This document shows positions 23,600 through 33,299 of a stretch of DNA of 64,000 nucleotides, piece after piece. The translations under genes were made by a program, and so were the position numbers. Every line of letters starts with the position of its first letter. The first letter of the stretch is position 1. Below the pieces are notes generated by a model. That model worked only from the letters and a program-made list of their open reading frames with translations. It had not been told where the DNA came from and did not search any database. Source of the DNA: Typhlomys cinereus (lineage: Eukaryota; Chordata; Mammalia; Rodentia; Platacanthomyidae); contig JALPQD010000358.1 in the NCBI GenBank assembly GCA_023101885.1, positions 1,832,761 to 1,896,760 of the forward strand, given 5' to 3'.

Positions 23600-23800
23600 A
23601 CAGGCCACAATGACTTGAATGGTGAACTTTGCAAACCACTTTGGTGCCCTAACTCCCAGGAACCATGCATGAAATTCAATTTAGAAAAGGGGTCTTTGCT
23701 GATAAGATGAAGGCACAAGTCTTGAGATGAGATTGGCCTGGATGGTCAGGGTGAGCCTTAGGTTCAATGACAAATCCTCCAAAAAGTATCTAAGCCCCTG
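23600..23800 (+). mobile_element. MLT1-like MaLR LTR fragment
   Basis: 'tgccctaactcccaggaacc', 'aaaaggggtctttgctgat', 'aagatgaaggcacaag' and 'cagggtgagcc' follow the MLT1 order normally reading 'cctaacccccagtacc..', 'ggaaatagggtctttgcaga' and 'gggtgggccc'. Heavily diverged. Confidence 0.6.
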
Positions 23801-23805
23801 GGTCA

Positions 23806-24140
23806 GCTGACTTCCTACCACCGTAACAAATGCCCAGGGCAAGTTAGTAAATAGGAAAGATTCTTTTGGTTTGTCAGTTTAGAGGTTTCAGCCCTGCACT
23901 GGTTGAGCTGAGTGGTCTGAGCCTGTGTCAAAGCATCATGATGAACACATAGGGAAGAGCTGGTGCCAGACGGAGCCACAGCAGAAGAGTCTGAGATCCC
24001 ACCAGCCCCTCCAAGACATGCCCTCTGTGACCTGAAGAACCACTAGGTCCCATCTTTCAAAGCCCCTACCACCTTCCATCATACCACCCTGGTGGCCAAG
24101 CCCTCACCACTTGAATCTTCAAGGGACAGACCAGATCCAA
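23806..24140 (-). mobile_element. MaLR LTR, reverse orientation
   Basis: The reverse strand of a rodent-type MaLR: 'accgtaacaaatgcccaggg' at the 3' edge, 'ggtttcagccctgcactgg', 'catcatgatgaacaca', 'ccactaggtcccatctttc', 'cctaccaccttcc' and 'ggtggccaagccctcaccac'. It lies head to tail against the older MLT1-like fragment to its left. Confidence 0.65.
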
Positions 24141-24769
24141 GAAGTTGGAGTTGTGCAGCCCAGAAAGTCAAAAGTTACCAGGAGAAGAAAGGAAGGAATG
24201 TTGCCGACATCTTGACTGCAGATTTTGGTCTCATCATCTATGAAGCAATATACTTCTGCTTCAGTTGCCAGCTTTGTTTTAAGTTTGGATGTAAGCCGTA
24301 GAAAATGAAATAGGACTAAGGAATTCTAGGGCATCACACATATCACACTAGACCGTCCTAATGGCTCCCACTCTAAACTGAGATGCACATTTCTCCAGAT
24401 TCTCAGTAGACAGTTGCCACAAGTCTCACTTTGAGAGATCTTGAAAGAATCGCAGCAAAGGAGTTGCCTGCAGCCCCAGAATGTCAAGATTCTGGACAGT
24501 GCTGGTCTCAAAGAGCCAGCAGGCAACACTGGCAGCTTGATTGTGGTCAGCAGAAACAATGATCTGGTATTCAGATGCCATACTGGAGGGCTGGGTACAC
24601 TGAGTGGAGGGTGGTGAGCATTGGGCTCTGGGCCAGGTGGGAGGGTTAATAGCTGCAGAGGATGTTCATACTGCTGCACATCCCCCTGAAGATGCTTCCT
24701 TGGTGTCCTGGGAACCAAGCAATTATAGGAACTAGAGTCTTCATCTTTGTACAATGCTCACTTGACATG
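24141..24769. other. unassigned sequence
   Basis: A 142-codon minus-strand open frame (24326-24754) has no signal, membrane segment or motif that I recognise. Confidence 0.4.
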
Positions 24770-24935
24770 AGAAAACACTTTCACGTTATTATATTTGAAC
24801 CCAAGAACTACCCAGAAGGGGTGGTAGAAATTCTTCTTTCTCATATGCACTAAATAAAGGGGAGAAAACAACTTACCTAAAGTTTCACAGCCTCAAGAGG
24901 TTCCCAGACTTTAGTTCTGGTGTTGATTTGTTAGC
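24770..24935 (-). mobile_element. possible MIR-like SINE, reverse orientation
   Basis: 'aacaacttacctaaagtttc' then 'acagcctcaag' and 'cccagactttagttctgg' weakly mirror the MIR reverse order (normally 'aagtaacttgcccaaggtcacac' and 'ccaggtctgtctg'). Could be coincidental. Confidence 0.35.
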
Positions 24936-25604
24936 ATCTTTTTTGCAAGCTGCCTCAAACACATCTCAAACTTACCTTTTTCAAGCTTGCTTAAAGCCTT
25001 ATTTTTGAGGAGAAAAAAAATTACCTTGCAATATTGACTCCATCCACCATTTTGCTACTGCTAATGTCCCAGGCTAATTAAGAAACAATCTAAGCATAAA
25101 ATTTCCATTTTAGGCATATTTTTGGAATTCTGAACTCATCCTATTTGGAAAAGACAGTATTGATTTTCCAACAGCCAGTGAAATAGGGCATATCCATTGT
25201 GGCCCAATCAGGAAAATGTTCCTGTGAGTCTGATTTCAGGCCTAGAAGGGAAATGCATTAAGAGAGGAGAGCTAAAAAGAACGGCACCTGAGGAAGACTT
25301 CTCAGGTGCAGAAAACACATGTCAGTTTGCCAGGGGTCCTTTCCTTAGTGTTAGGTTTTTTTTTTTTTTGAGCAATAGATAGAGAAAGGAGGATAAGATC
25401 TAAGTTGCACAGGTTCTTCTATGCTGTAGCCTCAGTGCCAGGAGTCCTGGTCTTCACGTAGTCACTTCATTGAGAATTCAGTATAATGTACTCATTTGGG
25501 TTAGTTATTGCATTCATTTCAGATTAAAAAACAAATATCTTACACAGTTTTCAGATGATCAAAACATATTTTTAAAATATTTCCATTCATCCTGGTGCCT
25601 TGGA

Positions 25605-25605
<1 letters not shown>
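24936..25605. other. unique sequence, nothing recognised
   Basis: T10 at 25361-25370. Short frames only. Confidence 0.45.

Positions 25606-25649
<44 letters not shown>
25606..25649. repeat. (CA)n microsatellite
   Basis: About 22 uninterrupted CA units, not clearly attached to a SINE. Confidence 0.95.
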
Positions 25650-25651
<2 letters not shown>

Positions 25652-26654
25652 CATGGAGAACAAGAGTTTCAATGTAGAAAACTTTTCTGTATAGACAGAA
25701 TTACCAGTTTAATATGGAGCATCCAGTAGCCACAGTGGAAGTCAGGAGGTGGCAACACCTTTAGTGCCATTCCTAACTCAGTTCTAAATACTTTAATTTA
25801 ATTTATTTTGATTCTCTTATGGCTTCATACTTGAAAACAATGAATTTGGGGTTTTTGCCCCTTATTACCTATCCTATCCCCATCCCTTTGCCACTATAGG
25901 GCTTCTTCTGCCCTACACCAATCTCCCTTATATTCTTCTGTCTTCTTGCTAGTAAGAATCACTAAATTCTATCTGGCTTGTCTGCATCTAGCCCATAAAG
26001 TCAGCAGTTAGGATCTCTGTTGTTTCAAAATCATCCAGATGTGAATAATTCTCCTAGGACATTTGGCCACTTACTTTCCTGGAAGTTTGATGCTAAATTC
26101 CAAGATATCTCTGTGGCCAACTACACTTTACATTTATTTATCTGTTTAAATAACTGTATTAAAAAATCTGAAATAGAAGAACACTTCACAAAAGGTTGTG
26201 CAGGAAATAACATTCCAAACTATAAATAGAAATGTAATAGAACATTCCACTGCACACAAAAACAGAAATACGAAGCGACTCCACACTGTTCAAAACCCTA
26301 ACCAGTTATGAGGAGCATAGTGCCACACAAATCTAACACAGTAGGCAGCACTCATCACCCAAATATACACAGTATCATCCTGCACCAAGGTCTTGGCCAT
26401 CTCTGCTTCAATCACATGTCCAAACTTACCTCCAAATCCCACACCACAGAAGTTGTCAGCTGACCCAAATATCTCAAGCCATTAGTAGCCGTAATAAACT
26501 GAGCACATTAAGCAAATTTCATAATTACATTGGAATCCCAAGCCAATACTTCAGTCAAAATCGATATCTAAGAGATAACATGTAGTGTTTGTCTTTTTGT
26601 CTCTGTGACCATTCATTTAATATTATACTTTCTAATTCCATCCATTTCTTTTAT
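25650..26654. other. unassigned sequence, possible L1 fragment
   Basis: The pyrimidine-rich stretch 25855-25960 ('ctatcctatccccatccc', 'cttctgccctacacc') resembles the reverse strand of a rodent L1 3' region, but is too weak to claim. The rest is unassigned. Confidence 0.35.
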
Positions 26655-26860
26655 TTATTCACTGTGTAAGGTGTGTGTGTGGGGGAGTGTCACACAAACA
26701 CCTTTACCCACTAAGCCGGCTCTCTGGCTCAAGAATGAGGCATATACATTTGTCTGTTTGCTCATTTTCCATTAACTTGGGTTTCCTCATGTGACTCTGG
26801 GAAGTGAACCCAGGGTCTACATATGCTAAGAAGGCACATTGTTACCAAGCTAAAAGTCTA
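26655..26860 (-). mobile_element. SINE fragments (ID/B4-like), reverse orientation
   Basis: 'tacccactaagccggctctc' near 26705 is a reverse tRNA-like head. 'gaagtgaacccagggtctac' near 26803 followed by 'atatgctaagaaggcac' is a second reverse head of ID type. Two separate fragments are likely. An ATTT-rich run follows. Confidence 0.45.
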
Positions 26861-26879
26861 CTGTATTTATTCATTTATT

Positions 26880-27185
26880 TATTTATTTTAAGGGAGATTT
26901 GTTCAGCTACAATTCCAGAGGGAGGATGCAGTCCTTTACAGGAGAAAGGCATGCCTGGCTGGCAGAAGCCGAAGGCAGCCTATGTCAAAGCCATCATGGA
27001 GGCTGAGAGACTAGCTACAAAACTAGCAGACTAACTCGTGGAAGTAAGGCAGGGCTAGTCAACCTCAAGGTCCACCCCCTGTTAGACCTTCCCCCAGCAG
27101 GACTCCACCCCCTAAAGGTACCAGGACCTTCCCAAACATCAACAAAGGATTCAAATATATGAGCCTGTGGGGGACTAAGTCAACT
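26880..27185 (-). mobile_element. MaLR (ORR1/MT-like) LTR, reverse orientation
   Basis: 'aattccagagggaggatgca', 'aaggtccaccccctg', 'ccccctaaaggtaccag', 'gaccttcccaaacatcaac' and 'tatgagcctgtgggggac' follow the reverse strand of a rodent MaLR LTR in order. The left border begins in an ATTT-rich tract. Confidence 0.75.
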
Positions 27186-27239
27186 TTTAAAATGCTCCTT
27201 TTCCTGAGCCTTGTATGTTAGGCTGAACTTTTCTTACAT

Positions 27240-27420
27240 ATTAACTCAGTCATCTCTGGTGACAGCACTTACGCATATAGCAAAACTTTTAGTTTTCAGA
27301 TTAATAAACTGAGAGTCAGAGAAAGTAAGCAGTTCTCATAACATCAAATAACAAGCAAGAAGTAGAGGTAGAACTTGAATTCAACTTCTGGCTTTTATTC
27401 TGGTCCTTTCTCATTTCTGA
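27240..27420 (-). mobile_element. MIR-like SINE, reverse orientation
   Basis: 'gacagcacttacgcatatag', 'aataaactgagagtcagag' and 'aaagtaagcagttc' correspond to the reverse MIR (normally 'cagatgaggaaactgaggcacagagag' and 'gttaagtaactt'), then 'agaggtagaacttgaattc' to the head. Diverged. Confidence 0.5.
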
Positions 27421-28311
27421 GATGACCCTCCCCAGTTCCCTCACATGCTATAGGAATTACTAATTATAGTCACAGCATTCTCTGGAATGCTGAATTGTGC
27501 TCTCTAAGAAGAAAACACAACAGAGCAAATCTCTTATGCAGTCAGGGATAAGATACCTTCGCCCTACCTAGCATGACTCAAAGTCAAGTTAAATAGCTCT
27601 GTTTGATCCTACTCTCCTGCCCCGTGCTATGAAGCATGAGCTTAGATGCATACTTTTGAATTTTCCTCAGAAGCTATACACTAGGACAGAAAACCCTCTC
27701 ATTCTCCCCCAATCTGCGTATTCATAAACCTTCAGGCTTCCACACAACAGTACATTCAAATCTTTATATTCCATTATCTATTAAGCCTATTTTATCAGGA
27801 AGGAAGCAGGATCCTAAGCTTCAGACTTAGTGCCCCATTTCTGTATTAAAAAATAGATTCACTTAAATGGCATATCTTTTATCTCAAAGGTTGAATGGTC
27901 CAGAACTTGAAAAGCCTCCAACCAGCTACATTCAAGGGGCTGGGAAAAGGCTAGTCCCGGAATATCTCCAGGCCCAGGGCCTGGATGTATTTTTATTTGA
28001 AACTGAATTGGAAACACATTCACACCTGTTCTTTTCTTGCCTCTGGAAATGAGGTCCTGTGGACTCAGAAGCATGAGGCTGCCAGGAGCCCAACTCTTGC
28101 TCTGGTACCGGGTTATGTCACCCTCAGAAGTTAGGTGTGAAGATGAAGAGCCAAAGGCTGTTCATGACCTCTGCTAGAGCACTCTGGGCTGGAAAAGGGT
28201 ATGAAGAGAGAGCATTCTAGAATGGACCGATGCTCATGTCTCTCAGAGGTCCAGAGAAGAACCAGCTCACTGTCTCGGCAGAGTCCTGCAGGCTGCAGTA
28301 GCTAATTGTGT
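27421..28311. other. unique sequence with one small hairpin
   Basis: A 9-bp perfect stem with a one-base loop lies at 27967-27985 ('tccaggccc' and its reverse complement). Nothing else recognised. Confidence 0.45.
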
Positions 28312-28500
28312 CCCCAGTGCTGCGAAGCTATTGACTCTCCCTCCAGTGCTCGCAGCAGCAGTAGCAGCAGCAGCTGACTCTCCCCAGTGCTCTGCAGTAG
28401 CAGCAGCAGCTGTTCTCCCTTCCTCCCCCAGCGTTGTGCAGCAGCCGCTGACTCTTTCCCCAGAGCTCCGTGGTGACAGCGGCTCTCTCCAGTGTCTCTC
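28312..28500 (+). repeat. imperfect ~30-42-bp repeat, CAG/CTG-rich
   Basis: About five decayed units, each running roughly 'cccagtgct', then 'gcagcagcagcagct', then 'gactctcc'. Units 2 and 3 carry the longest CAG/TAG runs. Both strands are open through it (98 codons plus from 28331, 85 codons minus from 28524) and yield alanine-rich frames. Nothing else supports coding. Confidence 0.7.
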
Positions 28501-29364
28501 TTGGACTTCTCTCCTGTCAGTCACAACAGATACACCCTTATCAGTCCCGCTCGCCCATTCCTACCCAGCTCTGAATGCTCCTACAATTTCTTCTAGGGTT
28601 CCTTTTCTTCCTTCTCATATTTTCTAAGTTAGAGCACAGTCAATATTTTAATCTCTGCTCTTTAAAATCAGTAACTACGGAGATAGAAAGAATGTTCTGT
28701 CCTGTCCCAGGTACAATTTCCCTCCATCCATTTCTTCTTTTCCAAAAGGTAATAGGAATCAGCGTGTTTTATGTACACCGTGGTCTTGCAGCCAGAGATT
28801 TGTGCTGACTGACTCATCTTTCTGTGTCATGTGACCCAATTTAACAGCAACTATATATCCATCTTTGGAGGTGATTTCAAAATCCAAAAGTCTAGCCCTG
28901 ACCACCAGTGCCAGCTTTAGCATCTATGAGTAAACCTTCTATCTCACATTTTGAAGTATCTGATATGCTTTCCTATCAACCATCATTAAGGGAGCAACTG
29001 AAGTCACACATCCTGCAGGAATTCCATGAAATTAAGCCAAGTCACCACACCAAACAAAAACTGATAGCAGGCAATGAAGAAATAAGAGCTGAACATAACT
29101 AGAGAATCAAGCCAAGTTATGGGATTTGTGTCAGTTGGGACCATGAACTGGGAGAATGGAGCTTGGTATTAGGAAGATTTTTCCTTCCTAATTAGAATGA
29201 ATATGTACTGTGAAGTGGAATGAATTGGTCAAGATGGAAATCTGAGATAACAGCAAGGAGTAATTGACAACTGAATCGTTAAAGGGAATCGGCTTAGTGA
29301 AGCTTCTTGATTCAACACTTTTTCCAGGACAATCCTTTCCATCCTTAGAAAGCCCTTCATGGTA
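28501..29364. other. unique sequence, nothing recognised
   Basis: Frames of 64-77 codons without family. Confidence 0.45.
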
Positions 29365-29447
29365 AGCTTCTCTACTTAGTTAATTTTTCATGTCTCCTCT
29401 ACTACATACTGGCAGCGAGGTTATCACTGGGGATCCCAACTCTGCAT
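29365..29447 (+). repeat. 83-bp exact direct duplication, copy A
   Basis: Identical at every base to 30616-30698, same orientation, 1251 bases apart. The shared block runs from 'agcttctctacttagtt' to 'cccaactctgcat'. The flanks do not match on either side. No poly-A, TSD or repeat border marks either copy. Confidence 0.95.
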
Positions 29448-30199
29448 GGCCTCTGAAGCCCCAGCCAACACAGCATCCTCTCTGGAAGGAAATGGCTCCC
29501 AAGAGCTTTCAGCTTGTGTTCGCAGGAATCCAGAGACTAGTCTCTAGAAGGACCATCCCGTGTCTTTTGTGGCTCTTCTGTTAGAGCGACAAATCTTAAT
29601 CTCTTTGGTCTCTAGAGAAAAGGACAATATGGGCCTAGCAATGACTAGAACAAGGTCAACCTGCCTGAACTGGATAGGTCTTCTGCAGCAAACTTCCCAA
29701 AGTCTTGAACCTCTATGGCTGTGTTTTTTTTTTTTTTCAAAAAGCTTTTGTAAGAGTCAACTTTTTCCACTGTTCATTCTGTGAACGCTAAGCCATCACT
29801 GAGTCTTCACAAATCTGCTTTCGTTTGATAGTTAATGCCTTGGCCATAACTTCCAGACCTGTGAAAATTGAACTTTCATATCTTGTTTCAACTGATCTGG
29901 GGCACAGTTAATATCCAGTTAACAGTTCTCTCTCTCTCTTTTGATCTCTTGATCCCTTATGATCTCAGTTTCCCTCTCCCTATCTCTGAGTTCTGCTTAT
30001 CACTCTATCTGTACCAGATAAATTTTCTTGCAATTCACAGTGTACAGTCAATGAACATTTATTATCTTCTTAACTGCCATGACACTAAGGACATAGGAAT
30101 CTTGTTGAGCTCATAGTGTTTGGAGGCACCAAGACCCTGGTCACTGGCGCATGAATGCATGTCAGATTGTACCTGTGGTAAGAGATGCTGATGTGCGGC
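29448..30199. other. unique sequence, nothing recognised
   Basis: T-run at 29726-29738. An 82-codon frame at 29868-30116 has no known family. Confidence 0.45.
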
Positions 30200-30268
30200 T
30201 ACTCACCTGCCACTGTGGCCGTGTGGCCTTGGGCAAGTTGCGTAATTGCTAATCATTCTGCCCCCTCC
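30200..30268 (+). mobile_element. MIR-like SINE core fragment
   Basis: 'tggccgtgtggccttgggca' and the following 'agttgcgtaattgc' match the MIR core (normally 'tagctgtgtgaccttgggcaagttacttaac'). Confidence 0.6.
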
Positions 30269-30615
30269 ACCAATCCTCTGGTTCTTGGTACAACTTAAAG
30301 GATAAAACCCAAGTCCTTAAACTCATCACTGATAACATCTTGGGGGCTGGGAAAACACTCATCCCTCTGTCATTTGTTCTGCCTCATCTCTCACTTGCCT
30401 ATGGAGGCTCCTTGATGTAACGTGCAGGGTCCCTGCCCCTCTTCCTCTTGTAGCCCTTGCCTTGGTTGTGCCCACCACACAGTGTCCCACTCAGACCCAC
30501 CCTCTCTCTTACTAAAATGCTGCTCCCCTCTGCTCTCAACAGCTCTGACTTTCAGCCCTCAAGGAATTTCCCCAGCACTTACTGCCCATTCCATTATCTT
30601 GATACTTTTTATATC
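30269..30615. other. unique sequence, nothing recognised
   Basis: A 70-codon plus-strand frame (30422-30634) runs into copy B of the 83-bp duplication; no known family. Confidence 0.45.
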
Positions 30616-30698
30616 AGCTTCTCTACTTAGTTAATTTTTCATGTCTCCTCTACTACATACTGGCAGCGAGGTTATCACTGGGGATCCCAACTCTGCAT
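30616..30698 (+). repeat. 83-bp exact direct duplication, copy B
   Basis: See copy A. Which of the two is the source cannot be told from the window alone. Flanking bases are 'tttatatc' on the left and 'tcatcaa' on the right. Confidence 0.95.
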
Positions 30699-31707
30699 TC
30701 ATCAAATTTTACCACAACACCTTGCTTCTTGGCAGATATGTGATAAATATTTTCCTAATAAATAAATGCTCTCCTTTTTATCGCTGATGTTTGCGAATTC
30801 CTGGATGCCACGATATCTAGTATATTCGCCATGGTGATGAATTCTAGTTTTCTACTATATTCCCTCTGATGGGAATGCTTTCCTATGGATCCATTTACAC
30901 TTTTTCACAAAGACTCCCCTGTGACCTATAAAGTGGATTTGCAAGGTAGCCTTCCAAGGCCATAGCTCTGAAAACATCTTTGTACTTCTGCAGTGCTAAT
31001 TAAATATAATGGACTTTGAGAGCATAACCTTGTCTTCTTTAGCAGAATGCATTAGCCACAGGATCCGGATCTAGTGTTTATTTCAGTTATTTTCAATGTA
31101 AGTGAGTCCAATTTAAGGCACAGCCATAGATAAACCAAAAACAGATTACTGTCTCTTCTTCTACCCTTTTACCTTAAATGCCACATGACAACTTAGGCCC
31201 ACACTTCTACAAACCTAGTCATTTTTTGGGAGGGGTTCATGACTAAGGCTAGGCCACGAATATGTCCAGATAATAAAGTTTTCAAGGAAAAACAGGAACG
31301 ATTTTAGTTTTGAACAAACTTAGCAGTGAGACAAGACTGCCAAATACGACCACTTTACTGATCAGGTCGAAGTGGAAAGAAACAGTCTGCGTATTGGGTA
31401 TTTAGTCTCCCTAATCCTGAAGGCCGACTTAGCCACACTTGAACTCCAAGCAGTGTAATAGTTAAGACAACTGAAGCCCTTAGCAACCTGAACCATACCT
31501 GAAGCCTTACAGAAACTGTGCTGAAGGTGAACCTTGGAATGTGGGTGGAGAAGTAGCCTCTTTGTAACTCTTAGTTTAGCAATTAATTTAGCACCCCAGC
31601 ACACATGATAGAGGGAGTACAGCAACTGAGAGGAGCCAGATCTGTCGTAGAACTTCCATTTTTTTACAAGGAAATTGTTGAAGTTTGTCGGCATTTTGCT
31701 GATAAAT
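30699..31707. other. unassigned sequence
   Basis: A 110-codon minus-strand open frame (31362-31694) matches nothing I recognise. Confidence 0.4.
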
Positions 31708-32110
31708 CATGACCAAATTTTTTAGGGGGAGAAGGTGGTTTATTCTTGCTTATAATACTTGGTTACAGTTTATAGTCTAGCTTGGCAGGAGAGCGCATAC
31801 CCAAACCAGGTATACCAAACCAAAGCAGTGGCTACACCATATCTCCAGAGATTGTTGAATGACGGGCAAATCTCCTCGCTTGCCAGAATGCTGTATGTCA
31901 ATATGCCAAAGTACATCAAAGTACAGAACTAGCTCCCTTAACCATATCCACTTGTTCAAGGAAAGGCCCTACCCACCATGGACTAGGCATTCCTATATCA
32001 ATTAGATCCTCTCCTGCAGGTTTCCGTGGGACTTGCCTTCACTGTCAGTTCTTTACAGATGTGCCCAAAGAAGGGTTTTAAATTGTCAAGTTAAGAGGTA
32101 CAACTCACTT
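31708..32110 (-). mobile_element. ERVL-type LTR, reverse orientation
   Basis: In reverse it follows the 19222 family: 'ggttacagtttatagtctag', 'gctacaccatatc', 'cctacccaccatgg', 'cctctcctgcaggttt' and 'aattgtcaagttaagaggt' (the reverse of 'gtgtcaacttgata'). Borders are approximate. Confidence 0.65.
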
Positions 32111-32639
32111 TCATAGTAATACATGCTGATCGAGAAGGAAGAGACTGTGCCAAGCCTGAGTAGAAAGCTCCCATCTTGTCTCCCTGAGGTTAAAACCACT
32201 TCTAAGTTACCTTCTCTTCACCTCCCCACCAAATAGGAAGCAGATGAAACAGGAGTAATCTAATGGATCCATTTAAACTTCTGAAAAGAAGCCCAAACCA
32301 ACATTCACTGGCCAAGTAAAACCTACAACTGAGCTATGTGCATGTGAAAGACAGCTGCAGGCTTGAAGAGCCTAAGTCTGAAGGACCAGGCTACAGCTGT
32401 GTGTGTGTTGTCTTCGGCTGTGGCTTGCTGCTAAGCAGCAATTTGGTATTGACTTAAATGTTAAATCTTTTTAGTTACAAGAAATATGAAACAGAGAATG
32501 GAAAACTAGCTAAACGCTGTGCCTTATCAGTTCTGCCTGTTTTGGTTGCTTTTAATCCTCTTCCTGCCTGGTCCTGTTATCAACAGGCCAGGTTTGGCCA
32601 TAGGTCATCATTAAGTCAAGCAAAATAGCTAAGCTGACA
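32111..32639. other. unique sequence, nothing recognised
   Basis: No repeat or frame of note. Confidence 0.45.
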
Positions 32640-32733
32640 GATCACAAGAGTCAGGTTTGTGTCTCCTAGTTTGGCTATCTACTCTCTTTAAATTAATAAG
32701 AATTCAAACTAACAGTGAAAAGTACAAAAAGGA
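32640..32733 (+). repeat. 94-bp direct repeat, copy A
   Basis: Aligned without gaps to 33206-33299, six mismatches (about 94% identity). Beyond it, weak similarity continues for roughly 30 more bases on the right side. The family is unknown to me. The 470 bases between copies have no identifiable element, so paired LTR-like ends of an unknown insertion are possible. Confidence 0.85.
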
Positions 32734-33205
32734 AAAAAGAAATCTATTCACTGTGACCACACTGGGAAGAGGGATAGAGAAAACCAGTGAAGCCTCCCCC
32801 CAAGTCATTTTCAGGGTTCACACATGAAGGTAAGCTTTAAAGGCAAGGCAAGCGACAGGCATGACTTTCTTGGTCAAGGTGTGATCCTGACCGTTACTGA
32901 CCAATCAGTGTCTTGGCTTCAGTCTTTCCTAGAAAAACAGTCTAGAGATAGTATGGGAATTAGCTGGACTCCCTGATCAGAAAGGCTATAGAGGGAGGAC
33001 ATCTCAGCAGAAATCCCCCAGTGGCCAACTCCGAAGGCTCTTATTCCCCTGCCACCTAGCACTTGGGGCTGACATGCCTGGACATACATGGACTGGCCAG
33101 TCCTGGTCATGTATAGCATAGTCCAAGAATTGACTAGTCAGGCTATTTACCTTTGTCTAAAATCAACCAGTTTCAAAGGACAAAGGAAGATATAGCCCAT
33201 TACCA
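32734..33205. other. spacer between the 94-bp repeats
   Basis: Nothing recognised; one 66-codon minus-strand frame. Confidence 0.45.
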
Positions 33206-33299
33206 GACCACAAGAGTCAGGTTTGTGTCTCCTAGTTTAGCTATCTATCCTCTTTAAATTAATAAGAATTCAAACTGACAGTGACAAGTACAAAAAGGA
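33206..33299 (+). repeat. 94-bp direct repeat, copy B
   Basis: Second copy. Mismatches to copy A are scattered, not clustered, as for neutral divergence after duplication. Confidence 0.85.
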
